64,000 bases of DNA from Pseudolactococcus piscium (GCF_002441695.1 NZ_JXJW01000004.1:60839-124838), one strand, 5' to 3'. Shown: positions 39,757 through 50,429, counted from the stretch's first letter. Program-made: numbers and translations. Notes: generated from the sequence alone by a model not told the origin.

Positions 39757-41454
39757 ATGAGCGATAATAGCTACACCAATTTAGCCATAAACCCCGATGA
39801 AGTGGCAGTTTTTGCCATTGGTGGACTGGGAGAAATTGGTAAGAACACCTATGGTGTTGAATATCAAGATGAGATTATCATCGTTGATGCTGGGATCAAA
39901 TTCCCGGAAGATGATTTACTAGGTGTTGACTATGTCATTCCTGACTATAGTTACATCGTTGAAAACCAGGACCGAATTAAGGGTGTTTTCATCACCCATG
40001 GTCACGAAGACCATATTGGTGGGATTCCTTTCTTACTCAAACAGGCTAATGTCCCGATTTACGCAGGACCTTTGTCACTGGCTTTGATTCGCGGTAAACT
40101 TGAAGAACACGGTCTGTTACGGGATGCCAAATTATTTGAAATCCAACCAGACGATGTCATTACGTTCAAACACTTGAAACTCTCGTTCTTCCGGACCACT
40201 CACTCGATACCTGAACCGATCGCCATGGTCGTTGATACCCCACAAGGTAAGATCGTTGCGACTGGTGACTTTAAATTTGACTTTACCCCTGTTGGTGAAC
40301 CTGCCGATCTACATCGTATGGCAGCACTTGGTGATGAGGGCGTGTTACTGTTACTTTCGGATTCAACAAATGCTGAAATCCCGACTTTTTCTCATTCAGA
40401 AAAAATTGTCGGCGCATCTATCCAAAAAATATTTGAACGTATCGAAGGCCGGATTATCTTTGCCTCATTCGCATCAAATATCTTCCGCCTCCAACAAGCC
40501 GTTGAAGCTGCCGTAAAAACTGGCCGTAAAATCGTTGTCTTTGGTCGCTCTATGGAAAAAGCAATCGTTAATGGGATTGAACTTGGCTATATCAAAGCGC
40601 CAAAAGATACTTTCATCGAGCCTGGAGAAGTTAACCAATTCCAACCACATGAATTATTGATCATGTGTACGGGGTCTCAAGGTGAACCGATGGCCGCACT
40701 TAGCCGTATCTCTAATGGCATGCACCGTTTTGTTACCCTTCAAATGGGTGATACTGTCGTCTTCTCCTCTAATGCGATCCCTGGTAATACACATGGTGTT
40801 AACCAACTGATCAACCGCATTTCAGAAGCAGGCGCTAAAGTTATCTACGGTAAGATGAACAACGTCCATACGTCTGGTCATGGTGGACAACAAGAACAAA
40901 AACTCATGCTTCGTTTGATCAAACCTAAGTATTTCATGCCTGTTCATGGTGAATACCGCATGTTGAAAATCCATTCTGGTCTTGCACAAGATACTGGTGT
41001 ACTTAAGGAAAACTGTTTCATCTTTGAAAATGGTGATGTCCTTGCCCTCACTGCCGACTCTGCACGCCCTGCCGGTCATTTCAATGCCCAGGATACTTAT
41101 GTAGATGGAAATGGCATCGGAGATATCGGTAACGCTGTCTTACGTGATCGCCATGAACTTTCAGAAGATGGTGTCGTACTTGCTGTTGCTACAGTCGACT
41201 TCAAGAGCAAGATGATCCTTGCCGGTCCTGACATGCTCAGCCGTGGCTTTATCTACATGCGTGAATCTGGTGATTTGATTCGCTCAGGCCAACGCGTCTT
41301 GTTTAATGCCATTCGCAAAGCAATGAATGCTGAAAATGCAAATGAAGCAAGTGTCTCACGTGCCATGACAGAAGCAATCAAACCCTTCTTCTACCGCGAA
41401 TTAGAGCGTGAACCCATCATCATCCCGATGATTTTAACACCTGATAAGAAATAA
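39757..41454 (+). CDS. rnjA: Ribonuclease J1
   Basis: The 565-residue metallo-beta-lactamase/beta-CASP nuclease has the HGHEDHIGG zinc motif, a beta-CASP insert (about 210-370) and the [11 protein letters not shown] motif. The C-terminal domain ends [14 protein letters not shown]. It works as a 5'-3' exo- and endonuclease in mRNA turnover and rRNA maturation. AAAGAGA, a weak ribosome site, precedes the ATG. It lies downstream of rpoY, which supports rnjA over rnjB. Confidence 0.95.
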   Translation: MSDNSYTNLAINPDEVAVFAIGGLGEIGKNTYGVEYQDEIIIVDAGIKFPEDDLLGVDYVIPDYSYIVENQDRIKGVFITHGHEDHIGGIPFLLKQANVPIYAGPLSLALIRGKLEEHGLLRDAKLFEIQPDDVITFKHLKLSFFRTTHSIPEPIAMVVDTPQGKIVATGDFKFDFTPVGEPADLHRMAALGDEGVLLLLSDSTNAEIPTFSHSEKIVGASIQKIFERIEGRIIFASFASNIFRLQQAVEAAVKTGRKIVVFGRSMEKAIVNGIELGYIKAPKDTFIEPGEVNQFQPHELLIMCTGSQGEPMAALSRISNGMHRFVTLQMGDTVVFSSNAIPGNTHGVNQLINRISEAGAKVIYGKMNNVHTSGHGGQQEQKLMLRLIKPKYFMPVHGEYRMLKIHSGLAQDTGVLKENCFIFENGDVLALTADSARPAGHFNAQDTYVDGNGIGDIGNAVLRDRHELSEDGVVLAVATVDFKSKMILAGPDMLSRGFIYMRESGDLIRSGQRVLFNAIRKAMNAENANEASVSRAMTEAIKPFFYRELEREPIIIPMILTPDKK

Positions 41455-41456
41455 TC

Positions 41457-41493
41457 AAAAAGAGAATCCTAAATATTCAGGATTCTCTTTTTT
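41457..41493. terminator. Terminator between rnjA and add
   Basis: AAAGAGAATCCT pairs with AGGATTCTCTTT and is followed by further T on the plus strand. The A-run before it lets it also serve the converging add gene. Confidence 0.92.
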
Positions 41494-41497
41494 TTAG

Positions 41498-42505
41498 TCA
41501 CAGCATAAACTCATCTGCCAAGTCAGCACGTTGTTGCGGTGACATGAAGCTTGCTTCAAAAGCATAGCGGGCCACTTGTCGAAAGACTGCTTCATCAAAG
41601 CCAAACCAGTCGGCAAGTTTCACATACTCGTCTGTCAGTGTGGTATCAGATACAGTTCGATTATCTGTATTGATGGTTACCCTAACACCTGCATCAAATA
41701 AGGTCTTAAAGGGATAGTTTTCAGCTTTATCTATCGCTTTTGTTTGAATGTTTGATGTTGGTGCCATTTCTAGAGTAATTTTTTTATCAATCAGCTCAGC
41801 CCATTTGTCAGGCATATCTTTGATGGCAACGCCATGACCGATACGTGTTGCGCCTAACTCGATCGCATCCATTACATTTTGGGCACACCCACATTCACCA
41901 GCATGCAGTGTCAAAGGAATATGACGTGACGTGACAACTTCAAGTACTGAAGCAAAGTCTGAAACGTAGCCATCTGCTTCTCCACCAGCCAGATCAAACC
42001 CCGCAAGATGCGTTAACTCACCTTTTGAAAATAGGTCAACCACTGTCATAACTGTCGCAACAGATTCATGCCGCATACCGCAAAGTAACGCATTAGATTT
42101 GACAGAAAAATCGGCTTCTCCTTTTGCCAACCCTTTTGTTACTGCCACAACGACTTGCTCTAGACTAAGTCCCCCTGCAGTATGGAGCGTTGGTGCAAAG
42201 CGGACTTCGATATAGCGAACATGATCTGCCTTTGCCTGCGAAATCAAGTCATAGGCTGCAAGCTCTAGTGCCTCTTGTGTTTGTAACATCGGTAATACAA
42301 AATCAAATGGCGCCAAATAATCCAACAGACTTTCTGCATTTTCTGGTGCTGTTATTTTAAGACGTAATGCCTCATCTGACTCTGGCATACTAATCCCAGC
42401 TTTTTCAGCTAAGACGCGGATCGTTGCCATCGAAATCGAGCCATCTAGGTGGCAATGCAATTCTATCTTAGGGAGTTGATTTAATTCAGTACGCGATAAG
42501 CACAT
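41498..42505 (-). CDS. add: Adenosine deaminase
   Basis: The 335-residue TIM-barrel enzyme hydrolyses adenosine to inosine in purine salvage. It has the zinc motif ELHCHLDGS, the LTLHAGECG catalytic region, the RIGHGVAI histidine and the NTDNRTVSDT metal-binding aspartates. GAGG precedes the ATG. It stands alone, converging on rnjA. Confidence 0.96.
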   Translation of the reverse strand: MCLSRTELNQLPKIELHCHLDGSISMATIRVLAEKAGISMPESDEALRLKITAPENAESLLDYLAPFDFVLPMLQTQEALELAAYDLISQAKADHVRYIEVRFAPTLHTAGGLSLEQVVVAVTKGLAKGEADFSVKSNALLCGMRHESVATVMTVVDLFSKGELTHLAGFDLAGGEADGYVSDFASVLEVVTSRHIPLTLHAGECGCAQNVMDAIELGATRIGHGVAIKDMPDKWAELIDKKITLEMAPTSNIQTKAIDKAENYPFKTLFDAGVRVTINTDNRTVSDTTLTDEYVKLADWFGFDEAVFRQVARYAFEASFMSPQQRADLADEFML

Positions 42506-42570
42506 TTGTCTAACCTCACTTGTTTTCTTAATTAATTGCTGTTTTAAACGCTCTTCATATATGATAAACT

Positions 42571-43389
42571 TTAATTCAGCTTTTGACCGACACCTGTCGT
42601 GTAGTCGATCTTATAATTGGGCTGAATATTAAACACGTAAACATTGATATCACACGCTTTACCGGCATCTTCGACAGACTTTGCCATCATGTGCATGCCA
42701 CGTGGTAATAACTCATTATCTTGATAGATTGGCGTAACTTGGTAGCGGACATGCAACTTATCCCGATACAAGACATCAGAAATCTTGGTTTCTAATTCCT
42801 GCATGCCAGGTGAATTCATGGCCCGAGTACCAGTTACCAAATTTTTTGGACTGCCAACATCACCAGAAAACATCCAAGCGATGAGATGGCTCCGATTATA
42901 TAAGGTCAGAGGTGTGTTATTAAACAAGATATCCTGATTATTTGAGCGCCCCTTATAATACCAGCCAACGGGATTATTTGGAATCCTGGGTCGCTTCATT
43001 TTTTTAATCTTCATATACTGTGTATAACTGAGACGGGCATTAGCCTGATTTGCTCTATTTAGCTGATCCAGTTTTGAAAAGGTAATCCAATAGTCTGATT
43101 GGCTATTCTGCTTGAGGTCTGCTTCAGTAAAAGTTGCACGACCACCATTTATCTCAGTATAGTATTTTCCAGACCCATTCCAGTTTAAGGTTAGGAATTC
43201 AGCAGCATCAGTTGCCGTGATGCGTTTCTCTTGTCGTACTGGCTGTTCATGCGTCGATTGTGATACAAAGTAATAGGTACCAAACCCAACCGCTACGATG
43301 AGAACAGCAATGAGTTGTTGGGTTTTCGTTAAGCCTTTAAAAACTTTTTCTGTTGCCTTAATCAATTTTTTCTCATCTGATTTTTTCAA
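42571..43389 (-). CDS. DNA/RNA non-specific endonuclease, membrane-anchored
   Basis: The 272-residue protein has an N-terminal signal anchor (about 22-42) and an extracellular nuclease domain with the beta-beta-alpha-metal motif NRSHLIAW, where the histidine is the general base. A metal-binding asparagine and a GTRAMNSPGMQELE segment follow. This matches streptococcal DNases and EndA-like nucleases used for DNA uptake or scavenging. The start is TTG at 43389, supported by AGGAGGGG. It lies 3 bp after sprT. Confidence 0.85.
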   Translation of the reverse strand: MKKSDEKKLIKATEKVFKGLTKTQQLIAVLIVAVGFGTYYFVSQSTHEQPVRQEKRITATDAAEFLTLNWNGSGKYYTEINGGRATFTEADLKQNSQSDYWITFSKLDQLNRANQANARLSYTQYMKIKKMKRPRIPNNPVGWYYKGRSNNQDILFNNTPLTLYNRSHLIAWMFSGDVGSPKNLVTGTRAMNSPGMQELETKISDVLYRDKLHVRYQVTPIYQDNELLPRGMHMMAKSVEDAGKACDINVYVFNIQPNYKIDYTTGVGQKLN

Positions 43390-43392
43390 GGA

Positions 43393-43848
43393 TTACCCCT
43401 CCTTTCCCTTAACAAATTGTAACGGTTTGCCACATTTACCACACCGATATTTTTTAAGATCAATTTTTCTACGTCTCTGATAAACCTGTTTGCAGCTCAT
43501 ACACTGATAGACGAGGAAGGGCGTATCAGGTAAGGCGGGTGCAAATCTTAAGCCACCTACTTGTGCAAGTAAGCCCTTAAAATCTGCATCCCTATGGCGA
43601 TAGCCCTTACCTGCTCTATACAGATGGTAATGCACCAGCTCATGCTGCACAATCTGCCGAAAGACATCCTCAGAAAAGGCATCATACATCTTTTCATTAA
43701 AATCTAGATGGAGGTCTTTGGGAAAGAAACGCCCACCTGTAGACCGCAAGCGACCATTAAATCTAGCCTCATGCTCAAACGGTTTAGCAAAATCAACCAG
43801 AGAAATCCATCTAACAAAGGCTAATAAGGCATCATTTTTACTTGTCAT
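43393..43848 (-). CDS. sprT: SprT-family zinc metalloprotease-like protein
   Basis: This 151-residue protein has the HExxH-type zinc motif in IVQHELVHYHLYRAG and a C-terminal zinc ribbon with two CxxC pairs (CMSC...CGKC). It belongs to SprT-like proteins related to Spartan DNA-crosslink proteases; the bacterial role is unclear. ATG 43848 lies inside the last codons of tex (11-bp overlap), so translation is coupled. The nine earlier in-frame codons are rejected. Confidence 0.88.
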   Translation of the reverse strand: MTSKNDALLAFVRWISLVDFAKPFEHEARFNGRLRSTGGRFFPKDLHLDFNEKMYDAFSEDVFRQIVQHELVHYHLYRAGKGYRHRDADFKGLLAQVGGLRFAPALPDTPFLVYQCMSCKQVYQRRRKIDLKKYRCGKCGKPLQFVKGKEG

Positions 43849-45994
43849 CAGCTTTAGCTTGTGGTGGTAACTCAATCATCGATAGACCAACTTTACCACC
43901 TCGGCTTTGATCTATCTGATAGACCCAAACGGTTACGATCTGGCCAACAGCTACGACACTAGATGGATCTTTGATGAATTTTTTAGACATACGAGAGACG
44001 TGGACTAAACCATCTTCTTTGATCCCAATATCAACAAAGGCACCAAAATCAACAACATTTCTGACAACGCCTTCTAATTTTTGACCCACACGTAAATCTT
44101 TAACAGATAAGACGTCAGATCGTAAAATCGGTGCATCAAATTCATCACGTAAGTCTCGACCTGGTTTTAACAAATCAGATATGATATCTTTTAATGTTGA
44201 CTGCCCAACACTTAACTTTTCAGCTAGCTGCTTTAAATCAGCCTTTTTGAGTTTGGCACGCGCTTCATCAGCTAATTCATCGATACCAAGCTCAGTAAAC
44301 AGTTGTGCAACCACCTGATAAGATTCTGGATGGACACCCGTATGATCAAGTACATTATCACTCGTCGGAATACGTAAGAAACCAGCTGCCTGTTCAAATG
44401 CTTTGGCACCCAGACGTGGGACTTTATTAATTTCTTTACGTGAGTTGATCATCCCGTTTGCCTCACGGTAGCTGACGATATTTTTAGCAATCGTTGCATT
44501 AAGTCCTGCCACATGAGCAAGTAAGCTGGCACTGGCCGTGTTAACATTAACGCCGACTTGGTTTACCACTGTTTCAACGACAAAATCCAGATTATCTGTT
44601 AATTTTTTCTCAGATACATCATGCTGGTACTGACCAACACCGATCGCTTTAGGTTCTATCTTAACTAATTCGGCTAAAGGATCCTGCAAGCGACGGGCGA
44701 TCGAAATAGCCGAGCGTTTCTCGACAGTCAAGTCGGGGAACTCTTCACGTGCGATCGGACTTGCTGAATAAACTGACGCCCCACTCTCTGAGACAATCAC
44801 GTACTTGGCAGATAAGTGATGCGCTTTAATGACATCAGACACAAACTGTTCACTCTCACGAGATGCCGTCCCATTACCTATGGCAATCATCTCTACTTCA
44901 TAAGTCATAACGAGTTTTGCCAGCTCAACTTTAGCCTGCTCAATCTGTTTAGTAGAAGCCGGTTTAACGGGATAAATCACAGTAGTCATCAACATCTTGC
45001 CTGTTTTATCGACAATGGCGATTTTAGCACCTGTCCTAAAGGCAGGGTCAAATCCTAGAATAACCTTACCTTTTAAAGGCGCAACAAGAAGCAAGTTGCG
45101 TAGGTTCTTACCAAAAGTTTCAATCGCGCCATCTTCTGCACGTTCTTTGAGTTCTGCACGTACATTTCTTTCCATGGCTGGCACGATTTTTGACTTGAGT
45201 GCGTCATGAATGGCAGTTTTTAAATGGGTATTTTGTTTAGCATTATAGCGATTCTCAAACATAGCAATCATCTTATCCCAATTATGCTCAAATTTGACCG
45301 TCAAGATACCAAGTTTTTCACCTCGGTTAACGGCTAGCACACGATAGTTGGGGATGTCTGATAGGCTATCTGAAAAGTCATAGTACATCTGAAAGACCTG
45401 TTTCTCATCCAGACTGCTATCTTTTTCACTGGTCACCAATCGACCATTTTGCTTGAGCTCAGTTAGGACCCAGGCACGCATTTTGACATCCTCAGAAATC
45501 GCCTCAGATAAAATATCCAGTGCCCCTGTTATGGCATCAGCAGCCGTCGGCACATCATCGTTTAAAAAAGTCTCAGCTTGACTTGCCACATCGCCATCTT
45601 GCATGATCACTTTTGCTAGACCAAATAAACCACGTTCTTTTGCGATCATCGCTTTGGTACGGCGCTTGGTTTTATATGGGAGGTAGTACTCTTCAACCTC
45701 TGACAACTTTTCAGCAGCAAGAATCGTTTGCTTCAGGTCATCAGACAGCTTACCTAGATCCTCAATCTTTGCAAGTACGGCTGTCTTACGATCCGTTAAC
45801 TTGATCACACGATCATGTTCATCAACAATCGCTTTTATCTGTACTTCATCTAACTCACCAGTCACTTCTTTCCGATAACGGGCAATAAAGGGAATCGTAT
45901 TGCCTTCGGCAGTCAAGTCTAAAACTTGATTGACTTGCTTGGGTGAAATCGTAAGGAGATCAGCTATTTTCTTGATATGTTCATTATTTTCCAT
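43838..45994 (-). CDS. tex: Tex-family S1 RNA-binding protein
   Basis: The 718-residue protein has an N-terminal Tex helical region and a YqgF/RuvC-like domain (about 315-440; GFDPAFRTGAKIAIVDKTG). Helix-hairpin-helix motifs (about 480-560) and a C-terminal S1 domain (about 635-705) follow. Tex binds nucleic acids and affects transcription elongation and stress survival. ATG 45994 was chosen because an extended -10 (TGG TATAAT) ends six bases before it, excluding the 15 upstream codons. No Shine-Dalgarno is seen. Confidence 0.95.
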   Translation of the reverse strand: MENNEHIKKIADLLTISPKQVNQVLDLTAEGNTIPFIARYRKEVTGELDEVQIKAIVDEHDRVIKLTDRKTAVLAKIEDLGKLSDDLKQTILAAEKLSEVEEYYLPYKTKRRTKAMIAKERGLFGLAKVIMQDGDVASQAETFLNDDVPTAADAITGALDILSEAISEDVKMRAWVLTELKQNGRLVTSEKDSSLDEKQVFQMYYDFSDSLSDIPNYRVLAVNRGEKLGILTVKFEHNWDKMIAMFENRYNAKQNTHLKTAIHDALKSKIVPAMERNVRAELKERAEDGAIETFGKNLRNLLLVAPLKGKVILGFDPAFRTGAKIAIVDKTGKMLMTTVIYPVKPASTKQIEQAKVELAKLVMTYEVEMIAIGNGTASRESEQFVSDVIKAHHLSAKYVIVSESGASVYSASPIAREEFPDLTVEKRSAISIARRLQDPLAELVKIEPKAIGVGQYQHDVSEKKLTDNLDFVVETVVNQVGVNVNTASASLLAHVAGLNATIAKNIVSYREANGMINSRKEINKVPRLGAKAFEQAAGFLRIPTSDNVLDHTGVHPESYQVVAQLFTELGIDELADEARAKLKKADLKQLAEKLSVGQSTLKDIISDLLKPGRDLRDEFDAPILRSDVLSVKDLRVGQKLEGVVRNVVDFGAFVDIGIKEDGLVHVSRMSKKFIKDPSSVVAVGQIVTVWVYQIDQSRGGKVGLSMIELPPQAKADDK

Positions 45995-46009
45995 TCTCTT
46001 ATTATACCA
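45995..46009 (-). promoter_or_regulatory. Extended -10 promoter abutting the tex start (leaderless type)
   Basis: On the minus strand, TGG plus TATAAT (46001-46006) is followed by AAGAGA and the ATG at 45994. The terminator of the upstream operon overlaps the region where a -35 box would sit. Confidence 0.65.
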
Positions 46010-46032
46010 AAAAAAGACGCAATGCGCCTTTT
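46009..46032 (-). terminator. Terminator of the peptide-export operon
   Basis: On the minus strand, AAAGGCGC pairs with GCGTCTTT around ATT. The T-run runs directly into the tex -10 region. Confidence 0.8.
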
Positions 46033-46165
46033 GTCCCATACAAGGTTAAGCAATCTAAATGCTTGTGCTAAACCAATCATTATCTTGATTTGTTACCTCT
46101 TACTTTCCTCTATCAGACTTTACTCTGGTAACGCTTTAAGATTTATAACTTGCAATTCAGTAGGT

Positions 46166-48295
46166 TCAGTTACGCTTAAGTGATTCATAAATGCCGTTTT
46201 GCGCAACGTTTAGCCGCGTTTCATACTTGTCAAGCAAGTCTAAGTTATGAAATACAGAAATGACGGTCATCTTTTCAATAGTCGTTATAAAATCTATGAT
46301 TTTTTCCTCGGATGCTTTGTCTATCTTGCTTGTGGCCTCATCAAGGATTAAAATTTCTGGTTTAGTCAATAATGCTCTGACCAATCCTAGTTTTTGTTTC
46401 TGTCCACCTGATAAATTTTTCCCATTCTCCAATATATGAAGGGCCAATCCTTGATTGCTCATATCAAAAATCTCAAATACTTGACATAGGGTACCTAACC
46501 ACTCCTCATCAATATTGGTCATTCCCATCACAATATTATCATATAGGTTTCCCTCAAATGCAAAAGACTCTTGATCAACATACGTCATCTTTTGTCTATA
46601 TGTTATCAAGTTTTCTTTATTAATTGGTTGCCCACGATAACTCATAACACCTTTATCTGGAAACAATAACGTGGCTAGAAGTTTGATGACGGTCGTTTTG
46701 CCACTCCCACTCTTTCCTATTATCCCTACTTTAGCATACTGTTCAATCGTGATATCGATCTGATTCAGGATAACTTGATCTAGATTATAGGAAAAGCTTA
46801 CACCATTCAAAGCCAAATAGGCATTCCTTATGCCAGCTGATGGAGATACGAAGCTACTAACTCTTTCCAGTTCAGTAGTCGCATACATCACATCTTTTAT
46901 TCTATCATAGAGCACTTTAGCATCTTGTACATCTTTTTGCATCATCATCAGTTTTTTGGCGGGACTGAAAAAGTAAATCATTAATGAATTAAAGACAATT
47001 AACTCACCTAAAGTAATCTGTTTTTTTGTTACAAAGATACTTCCTAAACAAAATATGCCCATCATCCCTACACTCTCAATAAAGCCAACTATTGATTCTG
47101 ATGTGACAGATAGTTGTATCAGTTTTGAAATATCTAGACATAACCGATCGATAACCGTTGCTAGTTTTGATTTGAACCATGACTGGCTTGAACTCAATTT
47201 TATCGTACTAATACCGTCCACAGACTCCCTTAAAAGCGTAATCGTTTTTGCTTGGTTTACCTGTATTGCCTTATTTTTTTCGCTCATCGGTTTGATAAAG
47301 GATAAAACAAGACAGCCGTAAACGAGCATAATTAAGATCGTGAGACCATACAAAACAGGGCTGATCAACATTAAAATAATTGAGCTGCCAATAATTGATG
47401 AGAGCAGCAAACATAAGTCTAATACCATGATAACGACTTTGTCTAGTAAGTCTGGAACTGACTGAAACCTAGAGATAAGATTACCTGAATCGAATCTATT
47501 GAAAAAATCATTGGGAAGGCTAGACAATTTATTATAGAATGCCATCGTTCCTGATCTGCTCATTCTAAAGCTCAATCTAGAAATTGCACTTCCTTGAATG
47601 ATACTAAAAGTCATCTGAACAGCATACAGAACTGCTAGCAAAATAAAGATTGATGCTACCAGATTGCCTTTTGATGTACTTTGAATGATTGCGTCTACGA
47701 TGACTTTATACAAATAACTGCCTAAGAATGACATGATTAAAGTCGCTACGGATAAAATAGTGATCCAAACTAAAGATTGTTTTTCATGACGAAATAATGA
47801 AAGCATGAAATTGTTAGCTTTCATTTTTCTTATCGTCGCTTTCGAAACACTTCCAGATGACTTTTTAAAATCAGATCTGTTAAAATGAATCAAATTACCA
47901 GTCCAGAGTTTATTTAGTTCTGTTATTTTTAATTTTTTTATACCGAATGCAGGATCAAAAACCTTTGCATATTGACTAGTTAAGTTGATCAGCACGAGAA
48001 AGTGCCCTACCTGAGGTTTAATTTCAACATGTAAAATCGCTGGTAAAGAAATGGTCTTACTGCCAATACTAGCTGCTAGCTCCTCTAAATCCCCTACTAA
48101 CCCTTCTCCTCTGATACCATACGTTTCAGCGGTCTTAATGATTGCATAGATACTAGCTCCTGATTTATCAACTCGCATCGTTTCTCTTAACTGGGTAACA
48201 GGTATTAACAGACGATGCATGTTAAAGACACTAGCTAGCGCGGCAGCACCACAGTCAGACTGATCATGCTGTAAAATCCCCCTTGTAATGATCAA
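46166..48295 (-). CDS. Peptidase-containing ABC transporter (C39 protease, PCAT)
   Basis: The 709-residue bacteriocin-type exporter has an N-terminal C39 cysteine protease (about 1-130; Cys15 in QSDCG, His98 in GHFLVL, Asp114 in VFDPAFG). Six membrane helices and an ATPase domain follow (Walker A GKSGSGKTT, signature LSGGQKQK, Walker [13 protein letters not shown]). It cleaves after Gly-Gly in leader peptides and exports the core. The start is TTG at 48295 with AGGAGG upstream. The double-glycine peptide at 50462-50632 in the same operon is its obvious substrate. Confidence 0.93.
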   Translation of the reverse strand: MIITRGILQHDQSDCGAAALASVFNMHRLLIPVTQLRETMRVDKSGASIYAIIKTAETYGIRGEGLVGDLEELAASIGSKTISLPAILHVEIKPQVGHFLVLINLTSQYAKVFDPAFGIKKLKITELNKLWTGNLIHFNRSDFKKSSGSVSKATIRKMKANNFMLSLFRHEKQSLVWITILSVATLIMSFLGSYLYKVIVDAIIQSTSKGNLVASIFILLAVLYAVQMTFSIIQGSAISRLSFRMSRSGTMAFYNKLSSLPNDFFNRFDSGNLISRFQSVPDLLDKVVIMVLDLCLLLSSIIGSSIILMLISPVLYGLTILIMLVYGCLVLSFIKPMSEKNKAIQVNQAKTITLLRESVDGISTIKLSSSQSWFKSKLATVIDRLCLDISKLIQLSVTSESIVGFIESVGMMGIFCLGSIFVTKKQITLGELIVFNSLMIYFFSPAKKLMMMQKDVQDAKVLYDRIKDVMYATTELERVSSFVSPSAGIRNAYLALNGVSFSYNLDQVILNQIDITIEQYAKVGIIGKSGSGKTTVIKLLATLLFPDKGVMSYRGQPINKENLITYRQKMTYVDQESFAFEGNLYDNIVMGMTNIDEEWLGTLCQVFEIFDMSNQGLALHILENGKNLSGGQKQKLGLVRALLTKPEILILDEATSKIDKASEEKIIDFITTIEKMTVISVFHNLDLLDKYETRLNVAQNGIYESLKRN

Positions 48296-48310
48296 AGTAA
48301 CCTCCTAACC

Positions 48311-49474
48311 TCATGATGCATAATATTTTTTTTGATGTGTGCTCGTGACGACTAGACTCACCACCATAACCAAACATGCTGTGACGCCAATGATTAATAG
48401 ATTTGCTGTGAAACTATTACGCAAAACCTCCTCGTTATTAGTCATCTTCTGTAAGATGGTATCGACACTAAAATTATTAATTGGTAAGTACTGTTGCACC
48501 TTGTTGGGTAAGGTCCCTACAGTAAAAAGTTTATCTAAGCCTTTTGGTATAACAAATATAACTAATGATATGATCATAGATATAAAAGGTGAATTTGTAA
48601 AACTGGAGATCAAAATAGCTAGACTACTGATAAATAGGACGTTAAAGAGTTGAATGCCTAGCATGACAAGATAAACTTGTAAGTGGCTAAGTGCGATTGG
48701 AAAGGTAAATGTTGCTAGTTCAAAATTTGCCTGAATACTGCCATTCCAGCCATCAAAGCCATAGAATATAAAGAATGACCCCAAAATCAGTAGACTGATG
48801 ACAAGAAATAAAGTAACCGAAACAAGTCCTACTGCACAAATTTTCGAGGTCGTTAATCGCTTACGACCATGCTTAGTCGCTAACAAGAGTTGATCTATAT
48901 TTGCGGCACGCTCGCTTGAAAAGATGCCCGAACATGCCACAATGATCGCCATCACAATGGGGAGATACATCATTTCTGTCATCTTGTACAAATCGGACCA
49001 TCCGTAATAACTTGTTAATTTGATAGGTTTTATATCTTTGTTGATCCCCAAACTACTGATTGGCTTTACTGGTATGTCATCTATCGATACATTTGGATTT
49101 TTATTTACTTGATTGGGCAGATTATCTTTAGGATTTAGCACTGCATCAGCTATCCGATAGGAAAAGACATTATTTGGTAGCTCCTCTTGATCTTTATTCT
49201 CGTCTTGTTTTAGTGACTTATAAAAAGCTAAATAATCACTCAAAACCTCCTTAATTTTACTATCAGTTAAGTCGCCTTCATACTTTTTAGCAAATTTCTG
49301 GTTATACTGGACAGCCGATCGCTTCGACATCTCCTTGGGACCAATCCCCATAGGGGATATGTAGAAGACAGTCCACATGGCCCCTAAAGTGGTTACCAGT
49401 AAAGCGAGGCAAACACCTAAAAATAATTTTGTCTTGACTATCTTTTTCAGCTCAAATTTATATAACATATACAT
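48311..49474 (-). CDS. ABC-2 type transporter permease
   Basis: The 387-residue membrane protein has one N-terminal helix, an extracellular domain of about 150 residues and about five further helices, an ABC-2/NatB-like layout. Its partner is the ATPase whose stop overlaps its ATG (TAATG). Such pairs in bacteriocin loci usually give self-immunity by removing the peptide from the membrane. Here that is inferred from context. GGAGAAAG precedes the ATG. Confidence 0.82.
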   Translation of the reverse strand: MYMLYKFELKKIVKTKLFLGVCLALLVTTLGAMWTVFYISPMGIGPKEMSKRSAVQYNQKFAKKYEGDLTDSKIKEVLSDYLAFYKSLKQDENKDQEELPNNVFSYRIADAVLNPKDNLPNQVNKNPNVSIDDIPVKPISSLGINKDIKPIKLTSYYGWSDLYKMTEMMYLPIVMAIIVACSGIFSSERAANIDQLLLATKHGRKRLTTSKICAVGLVSVTLFLVISLLILGSFFIFYGFDGWNGSIQANFELATFTFPIALSHLQVYLVMLGIQLFNVLFISSLAILISSFTNSPFISMIISLVIFVIPKGLDKLFTVGTLPNKVQQYLPINNFSVDTILQKMTNNEEVLRNSFTANLLIIGVTACLVMVVSLVVTSTHQKKYYAS

Positions 49475-50343
49475 TAACTTTCTCCTATATTTGGAAAATA
49501 ATAAAGATACAAGTCTTCCAGATTAGGTTGCACATGATGGGCACCCTCAATAGGGGAAACACTTGATACAATCCGTAGCATCAGCTGATTATTGACAACT
49601 TTTTGATTGCTAATAATGTATGATGCTTTGAGTTTATCAGCAAGGTCTATCTCCACTTCAACTTCCCAAACTTGGTTGTCTATTTTCTCTAATAATAATT
49701 GGGGTGTCGCCTGCTCAAGCAGGATGCCCTTTTTAAGAATGAGTATCTCGTCTGCAACTGCATCGATATCACCAATAATATGCGTTGATAAAATAATGAT
49801 CTTATCTTTGGACAAGGAACTGATCAAGTTACGAAAGCGAATTCTTTCCTTGGGATCTAGACCAACAGTTGGCTCATCCAGAATTAAAACTTTGGGGTCT
49901 CCTAAAAGCGCTTGGGCAATGCCTAATCTTTGTTTCATCCCACCAGAGAAAGACTTTATTTTAGCATATTTTACTGTGTCCAGTCCCACCATCTGTAAAA
50001 GAGCGTGTCCCTGCTTCTCAAAATCACTTCTACTCATTCCTTTTAAAGTAGCCATATAGGTGATGAATTCATAGCCGGTAAACTCAGGGTAGTAGCTAAA
50101 ATCTTGAGGTAAATAGCCCAGACAATCGATGAGTTGACTTTGACCACTTGCTATCGCTTCACCATCATAGTGGATATAACCAGAGCTTGGTTTGATCACG
50201 CCACAAATCATTTTCATCAGTGTCGTTTTGCCGGCTCCATTCGCACCAAGAAGGCCATAGATACCATTGTTTAAGGTTAAACAGATATCTTCTAGAATGA
50301 CTTTATCCTGATATTTTTTATAAATATTGTTTAATACTAACAA
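49474..50343 (-). CDS. ABC transporter ATPase, immunity or export partner
   Basis: The 289-residue ATPase has Walker A GANGAGKTT, signature FSGGMKQR, Walker B VLILDEPTVGLDP and the switch histidine in LSTHIIGD. It has a short C-terminal extension. It resembles ATPases of bacitracin/lantibiotic-type efflux pairs and acts with the next permease. The start is TTG at 50343, with GGAGG four bases before it. A hairpin with a T-run lies between it and the peptide gene, which would keep its level below that of the peptide. Confidence 0.87.
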   Translation of the reverse strand: MLVLNNIYKKYQDKVILEDICLTLNNGIYGLLGANGAGKTTLMKMICGVIKPSSGYIHYDGEAIASGQSQLIDCLGYLPQDFSYYPEFTGYEFITYMATLKGMSRSDFEKQGHALLQMVGLDTVKYAKIKSFSGGMKQRLGIAQALLGDPKVLILDEPTVGLDPKERIRFRNLISSLSKDKIIILSTHIIGDIDAVADEILILKKGILLEQATPQLLLEKIDNQVWEVEVEIDLADKLKASYIISNQKVVNNQLMLRIVSSVSPIEGAHHVQPNLEDLYLYYFPNIGES

Positions 50344-50362
50344 GTTTCCTCCATACTTAACT

Positions 50363-50399
50363 AAAAAACTGCATATTGACAGTCATGCAATAGCAGTTT
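50363..50399 (-). terminator. Attenuating terminator between the peptide gene and the ABC genes
   Basis: On the minus strand, AAACTGCTATTG pairs with CAATATGCAGTTT with one bulge and is followed by TTT then TAG. Partial termination here would favour the peptide over the transporter messages. Confidence 0.65.
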
Positions 50400-50429
50400 C
50401 CTAATCGTCATCACTAACTAGTGACTAGT

